Shown here piece after piece: positions 27,867 to 36,530 of a DNA stretch of 64,000 nt. The first letter of the stretch is position 1. Each line of letters begins with the position of its first letter. Made by a program: the position numbers and the translations under genes. A model generated the notes under the pieces. That model saw only the letters and a list, made by a program, of their open reading frames with translations, searched no databases and was not told the DNA's origin. The stretch is taken from NCBI GenBank assembly GCA_037965595.1, contig CP150183.1, positions 558,001-622,000 on the forward strand, written 5' to 3'. This DNA is from Alkalihalobacillus sp. FSL W8-0930. Its GTDB lineage: Bacteria > Bacillota > Bacilli > Bacillales > Bacillaceae_D.

Positions 27867-28892
27867 ATGAAAAAAATAAAAGTAGCTGTAGTAGGAAATG
27901 GAAGTATCGCTAAGTATCGTCACATTCCAGAATACGCAAGCAGAGAAGATGTTGAATTTGTAGCCTTTTGTGATTTTACAATCGAACTGGCAGAAGCGAA
28001 TGTCGAACAATATGGTGGAAAAGCCTACACAAGCTACGAGGAGCTTTTAGCAAATGAAGAGGTTGATGTAGTAAGTGTCTGCACACAAAATGCGGATCAT
28101 GCGAAAGTATCAATTGCGGCAGCGAAAGCAGGAGCGCACGTTTTATGTGAAAAGCCAATGGCAACTTCTCTTGAAGAAGCCGAGGCCATGATTCAAGCCG
28201 CAGCTGACAACAACGTCCAGCTGATGATTGGGCACAATCAGCGACTCATGCCACCTCACGTAAAAGCAAAAGAAGTGTTAGCATCAGGGCGCTTAGGTAA
28301 AGTGCTTACGTTTAAAACGACGTTTGGTCATGGTGGACCAGATGCTTGGAGTGTACAGGGTGATACAAGCTGGTTCTTCGATAAATCCAAAGCATTTGTT
28401 GGTGCGATGGGTGATTTAGGTGTACACAAAATTGACTTAATTCGCTGGTTGTTTGATGAGGAAGTCTCTGAGGTTGCTGCATTTGTTGAAACCCTTGATA
28501 AGCAAGGCGATGTAGATGACAACGCAACATGCCTATTGCGTATGCAGAGCGGCGCCATAGGGACAATGGCAGCCAGCTGGACGTATTACAAAGGTGAAGA
28601 TAACACAACGAGTATCTACTGCGAGAATGGTGTGCTTGAAATTATAGACAACGCAGATGAGCAGGTTGTAGTTCGTTTAACAGATGGAACGGTTGAACGA
28701 TATTCAGTTGGAGCCATCGCAACCAATGAAGAGGGCGGACAGTCTTCAAGTGGAGTCATTGATGCATTCCTCGATGGCATTGTAAATGGAACGGAGCCCG
28801 TAATTAGTGGCGAAGAAGGATTGAAATCGTTGAATGTGGTCCTTGCTGCATTAGAGTCTGCAAGTACACGTGCATTTGTGAAAGTAAACTAG
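27867..28892 (+). CDS. Gfo/Idh/MocA oxidoreductase, second of the operon
   Basis: A 341-residue protein with Rossmann motif VVGNGSIAKYR, catalytic Lys in CEKPMA and GDLGVHKIDLIRWL, carrying the Asp-x-x-x-His pair of the classic family active site. The first enzyme of the operon instead has Asp/Tyr, so the two are not simple duplicates. ATG 27867 follows GAGAGGGG. By analogy with LgdC it could be the 3-keto-sugar reductase that closes the cycle; that role is inferred. Confidence 0.88.
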   Translation: MKKIKVAVVGNGSIAKYRHIPEYASREDVEFVAFCDFTIELAEANVEQYGGKAYTSYEELLANEEVDVVSVCTQNADHAKVSIAAAKAGAHVLCEKPMATSLEEAEAMIQAAADNNVQLMIGHNQRLMPPHVKAKEVLASGRLGKVLTFKTTFGHGGPDAWSVQGDTSWFFDKSKAFVGAMGDLGVHKIDLIRWLFDEEVSEVAAFVETLDKQGDVDDNATCLLRMQSGAIGTMAASWTYYKGEDNTTSIYCENGVLEIIDNADEQVVVRLTDGTVERYSVGAIATNEEGGQSSSGVIDAFLDGIVNGTEPVISGEEGLKSLNVVLAALESASTRAFVKVN

Positions 28893-28911
28893 TTCTGAGA
28901 GGATGATGAAC

Positions 28912-29667
28912 ATGGCACAGTTACCGATCGCTTTGCAGTTGTTTACACTAAGAAATGAAACAAAAGAGGATTTTCTAGGAACACTTAAAAAGGTAAAGGA
29001 GCTTGGTTACGATGGCGTGGAATTTGCCGGATTCGGTGGCTATGAAGCCTCTGAACTCAAAGCCTTTTTAGAAGAGCTTGACCTAAAGCCTTTTTCAAGC
29101 CACGTTGGAATCGAGCTTCTTGAAGATAATGCGGACGAGATCATTGCTTATCACAAAGAACTGGGTGTAGAAACGATGGTTATTCCATATCTTGTCCCAG
29201 AACGTAGAACGAGTAAGGATGACTATGTGAAGCTAGCTGAACAATTGAATCACTATGGTGAAAAAGTGAAAGAAGCTGGCATGACTCTTTGTTACCACAA
29301 CCATGATTTTGAATATGAAAAATATGACGGGGAATTCGGTCTGGATATCATCTTTTCTCAAACAGACGCTGAGCTAGTACAAGTAGAGTTAGATACTTAC
29401 TGGGCAGAATACGCAGGGATTTCAGCTGTAGAATATGCAGCAAGGTACAAAGGAAGATTACCACTTGCACATATTAAAGATATGGCAGATACGTCAGACC
29501 GTACATTTGCTGAAGTGGGCGAGGGAACACTTGATATTAAAGGAATTGTTACAGCCGTTCAAGAGGCCGGGGCCAAGCGTCTTATTGTTGAACAAGACGT
29601 CTGCCAAAGACCACCACTTGAGAGTGTAGAGATTAGTATTCGTAACCTGAAAGAGATTTTAGGTTAA
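28912..29667 (+). CDS. Sugar phosphate isomerase/epimerase-like TIM-barrel enzyme (small)
   Basis: A 251-residue TIM-barrel protein with QLFTLRNE at the first strand and metal-ligand candidates Glu in VEFAGFGG, His in CYHNHDFEY, Asp in VELDTYW, His in LAHIKD and Glu in LIVEQD. I start it at 28912, where GAGAGG lies 9 bases upstream; ATGs at 28903 and 28906 are too close. It ends the operon just before a strong terminator. It is much shorter than the first TIM-barrel enzyme and is of the IolE/3-keto-sugar-processing type. Confidence 0.87.
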   Translation: MAQLPIALQLFTLRNETKEDFLGTLKKVKELGYDGVEFAGFGGYEASELKAFLEELDLKPFSSHVGIELLEDNADEIIAYHKELGVETMVIPYLVPERRTSKDDYVKLAEQLNHYGEKVKEAGMTLCYHNHDFEYEKYDGEFGLDIIFSQTDAELVQVELDTYWAEYAGISAVEYAARYKGRLPLAHIKDMADTSDRTFAEVGEGTLDIKGIVTAVQEAGAKRLIVEQDVCQRPPLESVEISIRNLKEILG

Positions 29668-29704
29668 GAGTGATAGAAAAAGTATTCAACTAAAATTCAA
29701 TTAG

Positions 29705-29745
29705 AAAAGGGCGAATGATTCGACGATCGAATCATTCGCCCTTTT
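29705..29745. terminator. Bidirectional hairpin of the GCGAATGATTC family
   Basis: Perfect 19-bp stem (29705-29723 with 29727-29745), loop CGA, followed by further Ts. It terminates the sugar operon and the convergent MFS gene. The GC-rich repeat body is absent here, so the hairpin can occur alone. Confidence 0.9.
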
Positions 29746-29765
29746 TTTGTCCTGGCCTTTCCCGT

Positions 29766-30995
29766 CTACAAGACCACGCGTAATCTAAGCATCTCACGAT
29801 GGAAAAAGATAAGCACTGAGCAGGTTGCGATCATCCCACCAATGGCAATGGTGCGATGTGTGTCTAAAGCATCTCCCAATACGCCAGCAATAAAAGCAGC
29901 TAACGGAAGAAGAGCCATTGTGATAAATCGGCTACTTGCTTGAACTCTACCAAGCATATGAGAGGGTGTTAACTTCTGCCGAATCGTTTTCACAACAGGA
30001 TTAAAGGACGCAGCACAAAAGGTTCCAATGGCATTTGCAATGAGCAAGGTTACAAATGATTCCGCAAAACCGAGCCAGATGAGAGAAGCTCCTCCACCAA
30101 AGTATCCTACAAAGAGGATCGCTCGTTGACTAGCTACCTTTCTAATGCCAATGGATAAAAATGAACCAGCAATGGCAGCCGCTCCTCCAAATGAGAGAAT
30201 CCATCCGATTTGAAGTGGAGTCAAACCGACTGTTGATTGAAGATGAAAGACGAGTAGCGTGAGCGAAAATGTCACTCCAAAACTAATAAGGCCACTACCG
30301 ATGTTCGTTAAAAGAAGGAGCTTCTCCTTATAAATAAATCGGAACCCTTCTCTTACATCTTGAAAAAATCCACGAGTGGCAGGTTGTTTTGTTGGCGGTG
30401 GAACGTTAATAAAAAATAGGGTCAAGAAAGCTAAAAAGAATCCAATACTGTTTGCCATTAATCCGATGCCAGGATGAACAAAAGCAATAAGAAGTCCCCC
30501 GAGAGTGGGTCCAATTAAAATGGTTGTATGGTAGAGGCTTGACTCTACTGTATTGGCTAGAGGGAGGTCTTCCTTCTTCACAATAGAGGGAATCACGGCA
30601 AACTGTGCCGTATTATAGATCTGTGTGCATAAGCCGATGAGAATTGAAGCAACAACCAATGTAAGAAAATGCAGCATATCTATTACATAAAGCACACTCA
30701 GTATTAAAAGAATCACTGCCCTCGTGAAGTCACTCAAGAGCAATAACGTTCTTCTGTGGTACCGATCAATGAATGGTCCAATTAAAGGCATAAACCAAAC
30801 CGTGGCTTGTCCAACAGCAGCAATTGTCCCCATAGCAACAGCTGAACCCGTTAGTGATAAAACAACAAGAGGGAGAGCAATCAGGTAAATTTGAGCACCT
30901 GCAAAGGAGGCAAGGTTGCCTCCCATCAGCCAATAGAACGAGCGATTTTTATGTAACGATTGTATAACCTCACTCACTCTCATTCCACCCTTCAT
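29766..30995 (-). CDS. MFS efflux transporter
   Basis: A 409-residue, 12-helix major facilitator of the macrolide/multidrug efflux type. The loop 2-3 motif appears as GPFIDRYHRRTLLLLSD. Start choice is uncertain: ATG at 30995, ATG at 30983 or GTG at 30977 all lie around AAGGGTGG. The gene overlaps the upstream regulator by 26 bases, so the two form one unit. Substrate unknown. Confidence 0.85.
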   Translation of the reverse strand: MKGGMRVSEVIQSLHKNRSFYWLMGGNLASFAGAQIYLIALPLVVLSLTGSAVAMGTIAAVGQATVWFMPLIGPFIDRYHRRTLLLLSDFTRAVILLILSVLYVIDMLHFLTLVVASILIGLCTQIYNTAQFAVIPSIVKKEDLPLANTVESSLYHTTILIGPTLGGLLIAFVHPGIGLMANSIGFFLAFLTLFFINVPPPTKQPATRGFFQDVREGFRFIYKEKLLLLTNIGSGLISFGVTFSLTLLVFHLQSTVGLTPLQIGWILSFGGAAAIAGSFLSIGIRKVASQRAILFVGYFGGGASLIWLGFAESFVTLLIANAIGTFCAASFNPVVKTIRQKLTPSHMLGRVQASSRFITMALLPLAAFIAGVLGDALDTHRTIAIGGMIATCSVLIFFHREMLRLRVVL

Positions 30996-32010
30996 TTAAA
31001 TAATCCGTAAGACCTCGATCGATATCTGCGAGCTTTGTTTTGTTTAAGCTGTATTTATTTTTCGTAGTTAACACAAGTCTTGCTGATCGCAATTGAGTGA
31101 GATGATGATGAAGTGTTGATTTTGGCATATCCAATAGAGACGCTAGTTCCTGTAGGCTTTTGTCTCCTGAATACAAAAGTTTGACCATTTTTAAACGAGC
31201 TTCATCTCCTAACGCTTTATACGTTAAGGCAAGCTTTTTATCTGGGATAAGAGGATCGAAAGGATTAATGCTTGCATTAGCAATCGGATAGTAAAACACT
31301 TTTGTGCCCTTAAGATCAGCAACAATTGTCCAAGGTCGATACGAAAAATGTGGAATGAGAACAACCTTTGTAACAGATGGTTCAGGAGAGTAATCAACTC
31401 CGTCCGTTACATACTGAACGAACGCGTCCAGAGAAGGGTACGTCTTTTGTTTCGCACTTTTTAGTTCGATGTCTCGACACAGCATGTCCTGTAATGCGTG
31501 CTGCTGTGGGTGAATGAGCTCCTCAAACCAGCCAGTCATCACTGAAATGAGGTGTTCCTTTAACGGATCTATTTCGGTTGTGCAGATGTACTCAATGTAA
31601 TCAGGCATGAATGCGATATGTTGATTGGCTGCGGCAATTGTTTTAACGGCTTTTGCATCGCCGCGCGCTGCCAATCTTACAGTCTCTTCTAGTTTTTGAT
31701 TCAGATAAGGGAGACAATATCTTCGTAGCTCACTTTCATTAAGAGAATGGACAAATGTTTGAAAGGATTCTAACGAATGGTCATCTAGATAGTGCAGTAG
31801 CTGTAGCAATGCTTTCCATGTATTACGAGTGTGTACAGTATCCAATTCTGTTTTTAGTTGGATCGAAATGACATCCTGATAAATAGGATCAAAAAAATCT
31901 TGCTCTGTCAGGGAATGAGTAATCTTCTTGTGTGTAATGGCGGCAATTCCGAGAGCCGCTTCCCACAAAAGAGAGTGTTTAAATTCAATGGAGTAGCTTT
32001 CCCTAATCAA
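30970..32010 (-). CDS. ArsR-type winged-helix transcriptional regulator with large N-terminal domain
   Basis: A 346-residue protein. The C-terminal ~80 residues form an ArsR-like winged helix (YKALGDEARLKMVKLLYSG and SLQELASLLDMPKSTLHHHLTQL). The N-terminal ~250 residues resemble the domain found in Bacillus ArsR-like regulators paired with MFS exporters. The frame starts with TTG at 32010, but the only good ribosome site (AAAGGAG) serves an ATG at 32025 that runs into TAG after five codons. This could be a leader peptide, a frameshift or a sequence error. It probably controls the MFS gene. Confidence 0.75.
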   Translation of the reverse strand: MIRESYSIEFKHSLLWEAALGIAAITHKKITHSLTEQDFFDPIYQDVISIQLKTELDTVHTRNTWKALLQLLHYLDDHSLESFQTFVHSLNESELRRYCLPYLNQKLEETVRLAARGDAKAVKTIAAANQHIAFMPDYIEYICTTEIDPLKEHLISVMTGWFEELIHPQQHALQDMLCRDIELKSAKQKTYPSLDAFVQYVTDGVDYSPEPSVTKVVLIPHFSYRPWTIVADLKGTKVFYYPIANASINPFDPLIPDKKLALTYKALGDEARLKMVKLLYSGDKSLQELASLLDMPKSTLHHHLTQLRSARLVLTTKNKYSLNKTKLADIDRGLTDYLNEGWNESE

Positions 32011-32138
32011 GAATATTCATGTGTTAATCTCCTTTATCTTCCATTATAGATCCATTATAATAGGCTAGACTTATATATTCAATATATTTAGAATATTATA
32101 TTCGGTAATATTGGAATTATTGTTTTTGCAGGTTTTTC

Positions 32139-32169
32139 TTGCGCATGACGTAACGTCACAGGCTATACT
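32139..32169 (+). promoter_or_regulatory. MerR-type promoter with 19-bp spacer and dyad
   Basis: -35 TTGCGC (32139-32144) and -10 TATACT (32164-32169) are 19 bp apart, the over-long spacer that MerR-family activators correct. The spacer holds the dyad TGACGT-A-ACGTCA (32146-32158), perfect in both 6-bp arms and like TipA/Mta-type operators. The MerR start is 25 bases downstream, so autoregulation is expected. Confidence 0.8.
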
Positions 32170-32193
32170 CTAGATAGATGAGAGGAGCTTACG

Positions 32194-32946
32194 ATGGAGA
32201 AACGTTATACGATAGGAGAGTTTGCTAAGTTAACAGGAACAACGGTAAGGACATTACGGTTCTATCATAAGAAAAAGCTCTTAGTGCCTTCTTCATTTAA
32301 TGAGCAGGGGCACCGTTTGTATGGGAAGGAAGATCTGTTTCTTTTTCAAAAGATCATTACATTTAAGTATTTAAATTATACGCTCGATCAAATTGCCGAT
32401 TTTATACATGATGAGGATTTGAATTTAACTGAAACCATTTCGTTTCAAAAACGTCTACTTGTAGAGAAGCAAAAAAGTTTACAAAAGGTTATTGAATCGT
32501 TGGAGACAGTTGAAGAGGTTGTGAATAGTGAAGTTGAGATTGATGCAGACGTCATTCTTTCATTTATACACACGTTTCAACAAGGTGAAGAGCGAAAGCA
32601 GTGGTTATCAACCTTCTTATCACAAGATCTTGTAGATGTACTCTTTTCACTTGAAACACAAAAACAGTATTGGTTGCTATTGAGCGGGTTGGTTAACATA
32701 GTGAAAACGGATAGCCCGACAAGCGTTCAAGCTCAAAGCAAGGTACTCGAGCTCTCTTCATCCATTTCTTCCTTATTTACTAAGGAGATGTTGAATGAGC
32801 TTGAAACGAATGCTGAAAAAATAAAAGATGCCCCGCCCTTTCTTATGGATCAGGTAAGTGAAGAGATTGAACGCTATTTAATGGATATGCAAAAGGAGAT
32901 GCAAAAAAATGAAGCAAACAGAGCAAGCGACGAACCAGCGACCTAA
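32194..32946 (+). CDS. MerR-family regulator (TipA/Mta-like)
   Basis: A 250-residue protein with an N-terminal MerR winged helix (YTIGEFAKLTGTTVRTLRFYHKK, split here as the first 27 residues), a dimerisation coiled coil at about 75-115 and an all-helical C-terminal domain that probably binds inducer. No metal-binding cysteines are present, which argues against a metal sensor and for a drug sensor. The gene overlaps the ABC exporter gene by 38 bases and lies behind a MerR-type promoter. Confidence 0.9.
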   Translation: MEKRYTIGEFAKLTGTTVRTLRFYHKKKLLVPSSFNEQGHRLYGKEDLFLFQKIITFKYLNYTLDQIADFIHDEDLNLTETISFQKRLLVEKQKSLQKVIESLETVEEVVNSEVEIDADVILSFIHTFQQGEERKQWLSTFLSQDLVDVLFSLETQKQYWLLLSGLVNIVKTDSPTSVQAQSKVLELSSSISSLFTKEMLNELETNAEKIKDAPPFLMDQVSEEIERYLMDMQKEMQKNEANRASDEPAT

Positions 32947-34675
32947 ATGGAAAGAATTTTGGCAGCTGTTAATGAATTATCGCCCTTCCTACTGGCTAAT
33001 GGGGGGTGCCATCGTACTAGGATTAGGAGAAACGATTCTTTCCTTACTTGTCCCACTATTAACGATGCAGCTTGTGGATATCTTGTCTGTTACCACAATA
33101 TCTATGGGACTTGTAGCAGGGCTTGTGGCCGTATTTCTAGCTCAAGCGGTTATGTCAGGTTTCTCGATCTATATGATGACACGTGTGGGTCAACATATGA
33201 TTGCGAAGCTGCGCGAGGATTTGTGGAAGCATGTTGTAAAACTGCCGATTCCGTTTTTTGATAAACGGAATTCTGGAGAGACAATGAGCCGCATCACTAA
33301 TGATACAAACGTGGTGAAAGAATTTGTTGTGATGCAAATCATTCCATTTTTCTCTGGCCTCATTTCAATCATTGGTTCTGTGATCCTACTATTAATCATT
33401 GATTGGAAGATTACATTAATGATGCTAGTGATCATTCCCATTGCATTTGCGATTTTGATGCCACTAGGTCGAAAAATGTATCGTGTATCTAAGGCAACGC
33501 AAGACGAAACGGCTGAATTTCAAGGAGATCTTGGACGTGTACTATCTGATATCCGTTTGGTGAAATCTTCACTCGCTGAACCAAAAGAAGAAGAAAAAGG
33601 GATCTCACGAATTACAAAGCTGTTTACGTACGGACTAAGAGAAGCCAAGATCAATGCAATTGTGTCTCCGCTTATGATGACAGTCAACCTAGTCATGCTT
33701 GTTTTCTTAATTGGATATGGGGGATTCCGAGTATCTGAAGGAACATTAAGTGCCGGATCACTTGTTGCTATCATCTTATATATGTTTCAAATCATCGTTC
33801 CGTTTAGTCAAATGGCCACCTTTTTTACACAATCGCAAAAAGCGATGGGGGCGACTGAACGCATTCGAGATATTATGAATGAGGTAGTGGAAACTGACGA
33901 TAACCAAGAAAGAACTGACACGAGTAAAGCGCGCGAAGGACTAATCTTTAGGGATGTATCGTTTGGATATACAGAGAATAAACAGATTCTGGATCAGTTA
34001 TCCTTCACGGTTGAAAAAGGGAAGGTTACAGCATTTGTTGGCCCGAGTGGTGCTGGTAAAACGACTGTCTTTTCATTAATTGAACGCTTTTATCAACCTC
34101 AACAAGGTACACTCACGTATGAAGGGAACGAGCTTCAGGCATTCGGGCTAAGAGAATGGCGCAGCAAGATTGCGTACGTTTCTCAAGAAAGTCCAATGAT
34201 GGCCGGGACTATTCGCGATAATTTGTCTTATGGACTTGATGGAGTGACCGATGAAGAGATTGACGTGGCGATTAAGCAGGCGAATCTAGGAGAATTCATT
34301 GAAGGATTACCTGATGGATATGATACACAGGTTGGGGAGAGAGGCATTATGGTATCTGGCGGTCAGCGCCAACGCCTTGCGATTGCACGAGCAATCATTC
34401 GAGATCCTGAACTCCTTCTTCTTGATGAGGCAACCGCTCACTTAGATAGTACGTCGGAAAGCCTGGTTCAAGAGGCTCTTCAAGGACTCATGAAAGGAAG
34501 AACAACACTCGTGATTGCCCACAGGTTATCCACCGTTAGACATGCGGACCGATTAATCGTACTTGAAAAAGGACGGGCAACGGGAATTGGTACACATGAT
34601 GAGTTGATTCAAACGCATGATGTGTATAGAGAGATGGTTGAACAGCAATTTGAATCCGTCTCTGTTGGAGAGTGA
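32909..34675 (+). CDS. ABC multidrug exporter half-transporter (BmrA-like)
   Basis: A 588-residue fusion of a six-helix membrane domain (about 25-320) and an ATPase domain (about 345-580). Walker A is GPSGAGKTT, Q-loop YVSQESPMM, signature VSGGQRQRLAIARA (V replaces L), Walker B LLLLDEATAHLD and switch His in IAHRLS. Half-size exporters of this type act as homodimers. Co-translation with the MerR gene suggests drug-inducible expression. Substrate unknown. Confidence 0.93.
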   Translation: MKQTEQATNQRPKWKEFWQLLMNYRPSYWLMGGAIVLGLGETILSLLVPLLTMQLVDILSVTTISMGLVAGLVAVFLAQAVMSGFSIYMMTRVGQHMIAKLREDLWKHVVKLPIPFFDKRNSGETMSRITNDTNVVKEFVVMQIIPFFSGLISIIGSVILLLIIDWKITLMMLVIIPIAFAILMPLGRKMYRVSKATQDETAEFQGDLGRVLSDIRLVKSSLAEPKEEEKGISRITKLFTYGLREAKINAIVSPLMMTVNLVMLVFLIGYGGFRVSEGTLSAGSLVAIILYMFQIIVPFSQMATFFTQSQKAMGATERIRDIMNEVVETDDNQERTDTSKAREGLIFRDVSFGYTENKQILDQLSFTVEKGKVTAFVGPSGAGKTTVFSLIERFYQPQQGTLTYEGNELQAFGLREWRSKIAYVSQESPMMAGTIRDNLSYGLDGVTDEEIDVAIKQANLGEFIEGLPDGYDTQVGERGIMVSGGQRQRLAIARAIIRDPELLLLDEATAHLDSTSESLVQEALQGLMKGRTTLVIAHRLSTVRHADRLIVLEKGRATGIGTHDELIQTHDVYREMVEQQFESVSVGE

Positions 34676-34710
34676 TAAAGATAGAAACGCTGGGTCATAC
34701 CATTAATGTA

Positions 34711-34778
34711 GATAGTAAAATACGAACATAGCAAGATATCCGCTACAGGGGAATCCCTCCCTTTCCGTGGGTACGGCC
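34711..34778 (-). repeat. Interspersed GC-rich repeat copy E, left fragment split by the IS
   Basis: Carries ACGAACATAGCAAGATATCC, GCTACAGGGGAATCCCTCCC and CCGTGGGTACGGCC, closely matching 56.0 kb copy G. The rest of the same copy resumes at 36349 after the IS. Its last 10 bases (34769-34778) are the target duplication. Confidence 0.85.
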
Positions 34779-36348
34779 CATAGCCGTCAAGTTAAGTAAA
34801 ATCGGTTTAACTATAGACGATTCTTCGTTAGGATGGGGGTTTAACCAGTCCTAGGGAGGGATCGTTTGTGTCTTTAAAAGAGGAGTTCAGTACGTTTGCG
34901 AAAACCGTGTTGGACGTTTTATCTGTACCGAACCTTCGCCAATCTGCCCGAGATGTTGGGTTTGTACAGCGTCTAAAGAAATTAAAACCTGAGGATTTCC
35001 TAAGTATTTGTTCCTTTCTTCCTCAACCCGTCGGTGCGACAGAGTTAACACAGCTTTGCGGGGCTCTTTCACGTGAATCCAATACCCACCTTTCCAAACA
35101 AGCCTTACATCAACGCTTCGATGAAAAAGGAGCGGCTTTTTTGAAGCATGTGTTTTTTCAATTGGCGGCCAAACAAGAGTTGATGGCCATGCCACCTCTT
35201 CCTGAGACCCCGTTTTCTCGGATCCGCATCTTAGATGCGACTTCATTTGAACGACCAAAGAAAGATGGTACTTCTTCAGATGGAGCGAAAATTCATTTAG
35301 AGTATGAGCTATATGAGGGGAAATTTTTGCATACCTTACTTTCCGGTTCAAGAGAAAGTGACCATCACGCCGCCTATGCATTAGCCGATACGATTCAACC
35401 AGGTGATTTGATCATCCGTGATCTCGGCTACTTTTCTGGCGACCATTTGAAACAAATCGATCGTGCAGGCGCTTCTTATATCACGCGGACGCCGGCCAAT
35501 ATGACCTATTGGACTAGAGATGATCAAGGGGAACGAATCCAAATCAAACCAGAAGAAGATGCGAAGCAGCTAGAACCGGGAGCGATCAAAGATTATGGGG
35601 TCATCCAATTAGGGGTCAAAGGAAAGAACACCCTTCAAACCCGTGTCATCGTGCAACGATTGACAGAGGATCAACAAAACAAGAGGAAAGCCGGTTTACG
35701 AAAAAGAAGACGGAAAGGGGGTCATACCCAATCCGCCGACAAAAAGGATCATACCCAAATCCTTGCCACTAACCTAACACAGGAAGAAATGGATGTGCAA
35801 GCATTGTATCCGATGTATTCCTTACGCTGGCAAGTCGAGATTCTTTTCAAAACGTGGAAATCCCTTTTCGCCATTGATCACGTGCGCGCGATGAATCCAG
35901 ATCGGTTTCTCTGCCACATGTATGGGAAACTTATACACATTCTGCTTTCCTCGATGGTGGCGTTTCAATGCCGGTTCTATCTTCATCAAAAGCACCACCT
36001 CGAAGGCAGTGAATACAAGTGTATCCATCATGCCAAAAGGGCTATAGAAGAGTCAAAAGGATACGCTCTCTATCATCGTTCTTCATTAGAAGACGTTCTA
36101 GAAAATATCTACGAGAGCATTTACCGACATGGACGAAAAGACCATCGCCACCGCCATCAAAGTCCCTATGACATCTTACAGATCGCCTATGAAACACATG
36201 CGCGTGTGGAGTAAAACGGTAGAATCCGGTGCAAAAAAAAATAGAAAAAGAGCCAATCTACCCATACGTACCCTGATGGAAAATACTAGATCCACTACAA
36301 GAGAAAGGATGAGCTCTTTCTTTTTCCTTTCTTAACTTGACGGCTATG
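34779..36348 (+). mobile_element. IS4-family insertion sequence, 1570 bp, complete
   Basis: Bounded by perfect 18-bp inverted repeats CATAGCCGTCAAGTTAAG (34779-34796) and its complement (36331-36348). The direct repeat GGGTACGGCC flanks it on both sides (34769-34778 and 36349-36358). It encodes one intact transposase. Perfect ends, duplication and an intact gene suggest recent insertion. Confidence 0.95.
34868..36214 (+). CDS. IS4-family transposase
   Basis: A 448-residue DDE transposase. The three acidic residues can be read in RILDATSFE, IIRDLGY and the C-terminal Y-x2-R-x3-E-x6-K signature YSLRWQVEILFKTWK, which is diagnostic of IS4. A basic KRRRKGG insertion lies between the second Asp and the Glu. 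The length agrees with IS231-like members. The frame is intact, so the element may be active. The start GTG-to-ATG choice is not an issue: GGAGGGATC precedes the GTG at 34868. Confidence 0.95.
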   Translation: MSLKEEFSTFAKTVLDVLSVPNLRQSARDVGFVQRLKKLKPEDFLSICSFLPQPVGATELTQLCGALSRESNTHLSKQALHQRFDEKGAAFLKHVFFQLAAKQELMAMPPLPETPFSRIRILDATSFERPKKDGTSSDGAKIHLEYELYEGKFLHTLLSGSRESDHHAAYALADTIQPGDLIIRDLGYFSGDHLKQIDRAGASYITRTPANMTYWTRDDQGERIQIKPEEDAKQLEPGAIKDYGVIQLGVKGKNTLQTRVIVQRLTEDQQNKRKAGLRKRRRKGGHTQSADKKDHTQILATNLTQEEMDVQALYPMYSLRWQVEILFKTWKSLFAIDHVRAMNPDRFLCHMYGKLIHILLSSMVAFQCRFYLHQKHHLEGSEYKCIHHAKRAIEESKGYALYHRSSLEDVLENIYESIYRHGRKDHRHRHQSPYDILQIAYETHARVE

Positions 36349-36490
36349 GGGTACGGCCTCAGCCCCTTCAGCGGAAAAGGCGCCGCTACAGTGTCTTCAC
36401 CACGTACTTATCCACAGGAGTCTCGGGTTATCCCTCCGCTTGTTTTGTAAAAATACGAATGGCGAAAGATTTGTTGAGTCTTTCGCCATT
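36349..36490 (-). repeat. Interspersed GC-rich repeat copy E, right fragment with hairpin
   Basis: Resumes the copy broken at 34778 with GGGTACGGCCTCAGCCCC, GCGCCGCTACAGTGTCTTCA and GGAGTCTCGGG, then ends in a 12-bp hairpin (36458-36469 with 36479-36490). The hairpin core here is GCGAAAGA rather than GCGAATGATTC and is flanked by T/A runs. It probably terminates the GNAT gene. Confidence 0.85.
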
Positions 36491-36530
36491 TTTCAATTGA
36501 TTTTTAGTTATATCTCAGGCACTTCTTCTT

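Noticed and set aside
34887-35381. 164-residue frame antisense to the transposase
   Set aside because: Shadow of a real, domain-bearing gene on the other strand; no start signal.
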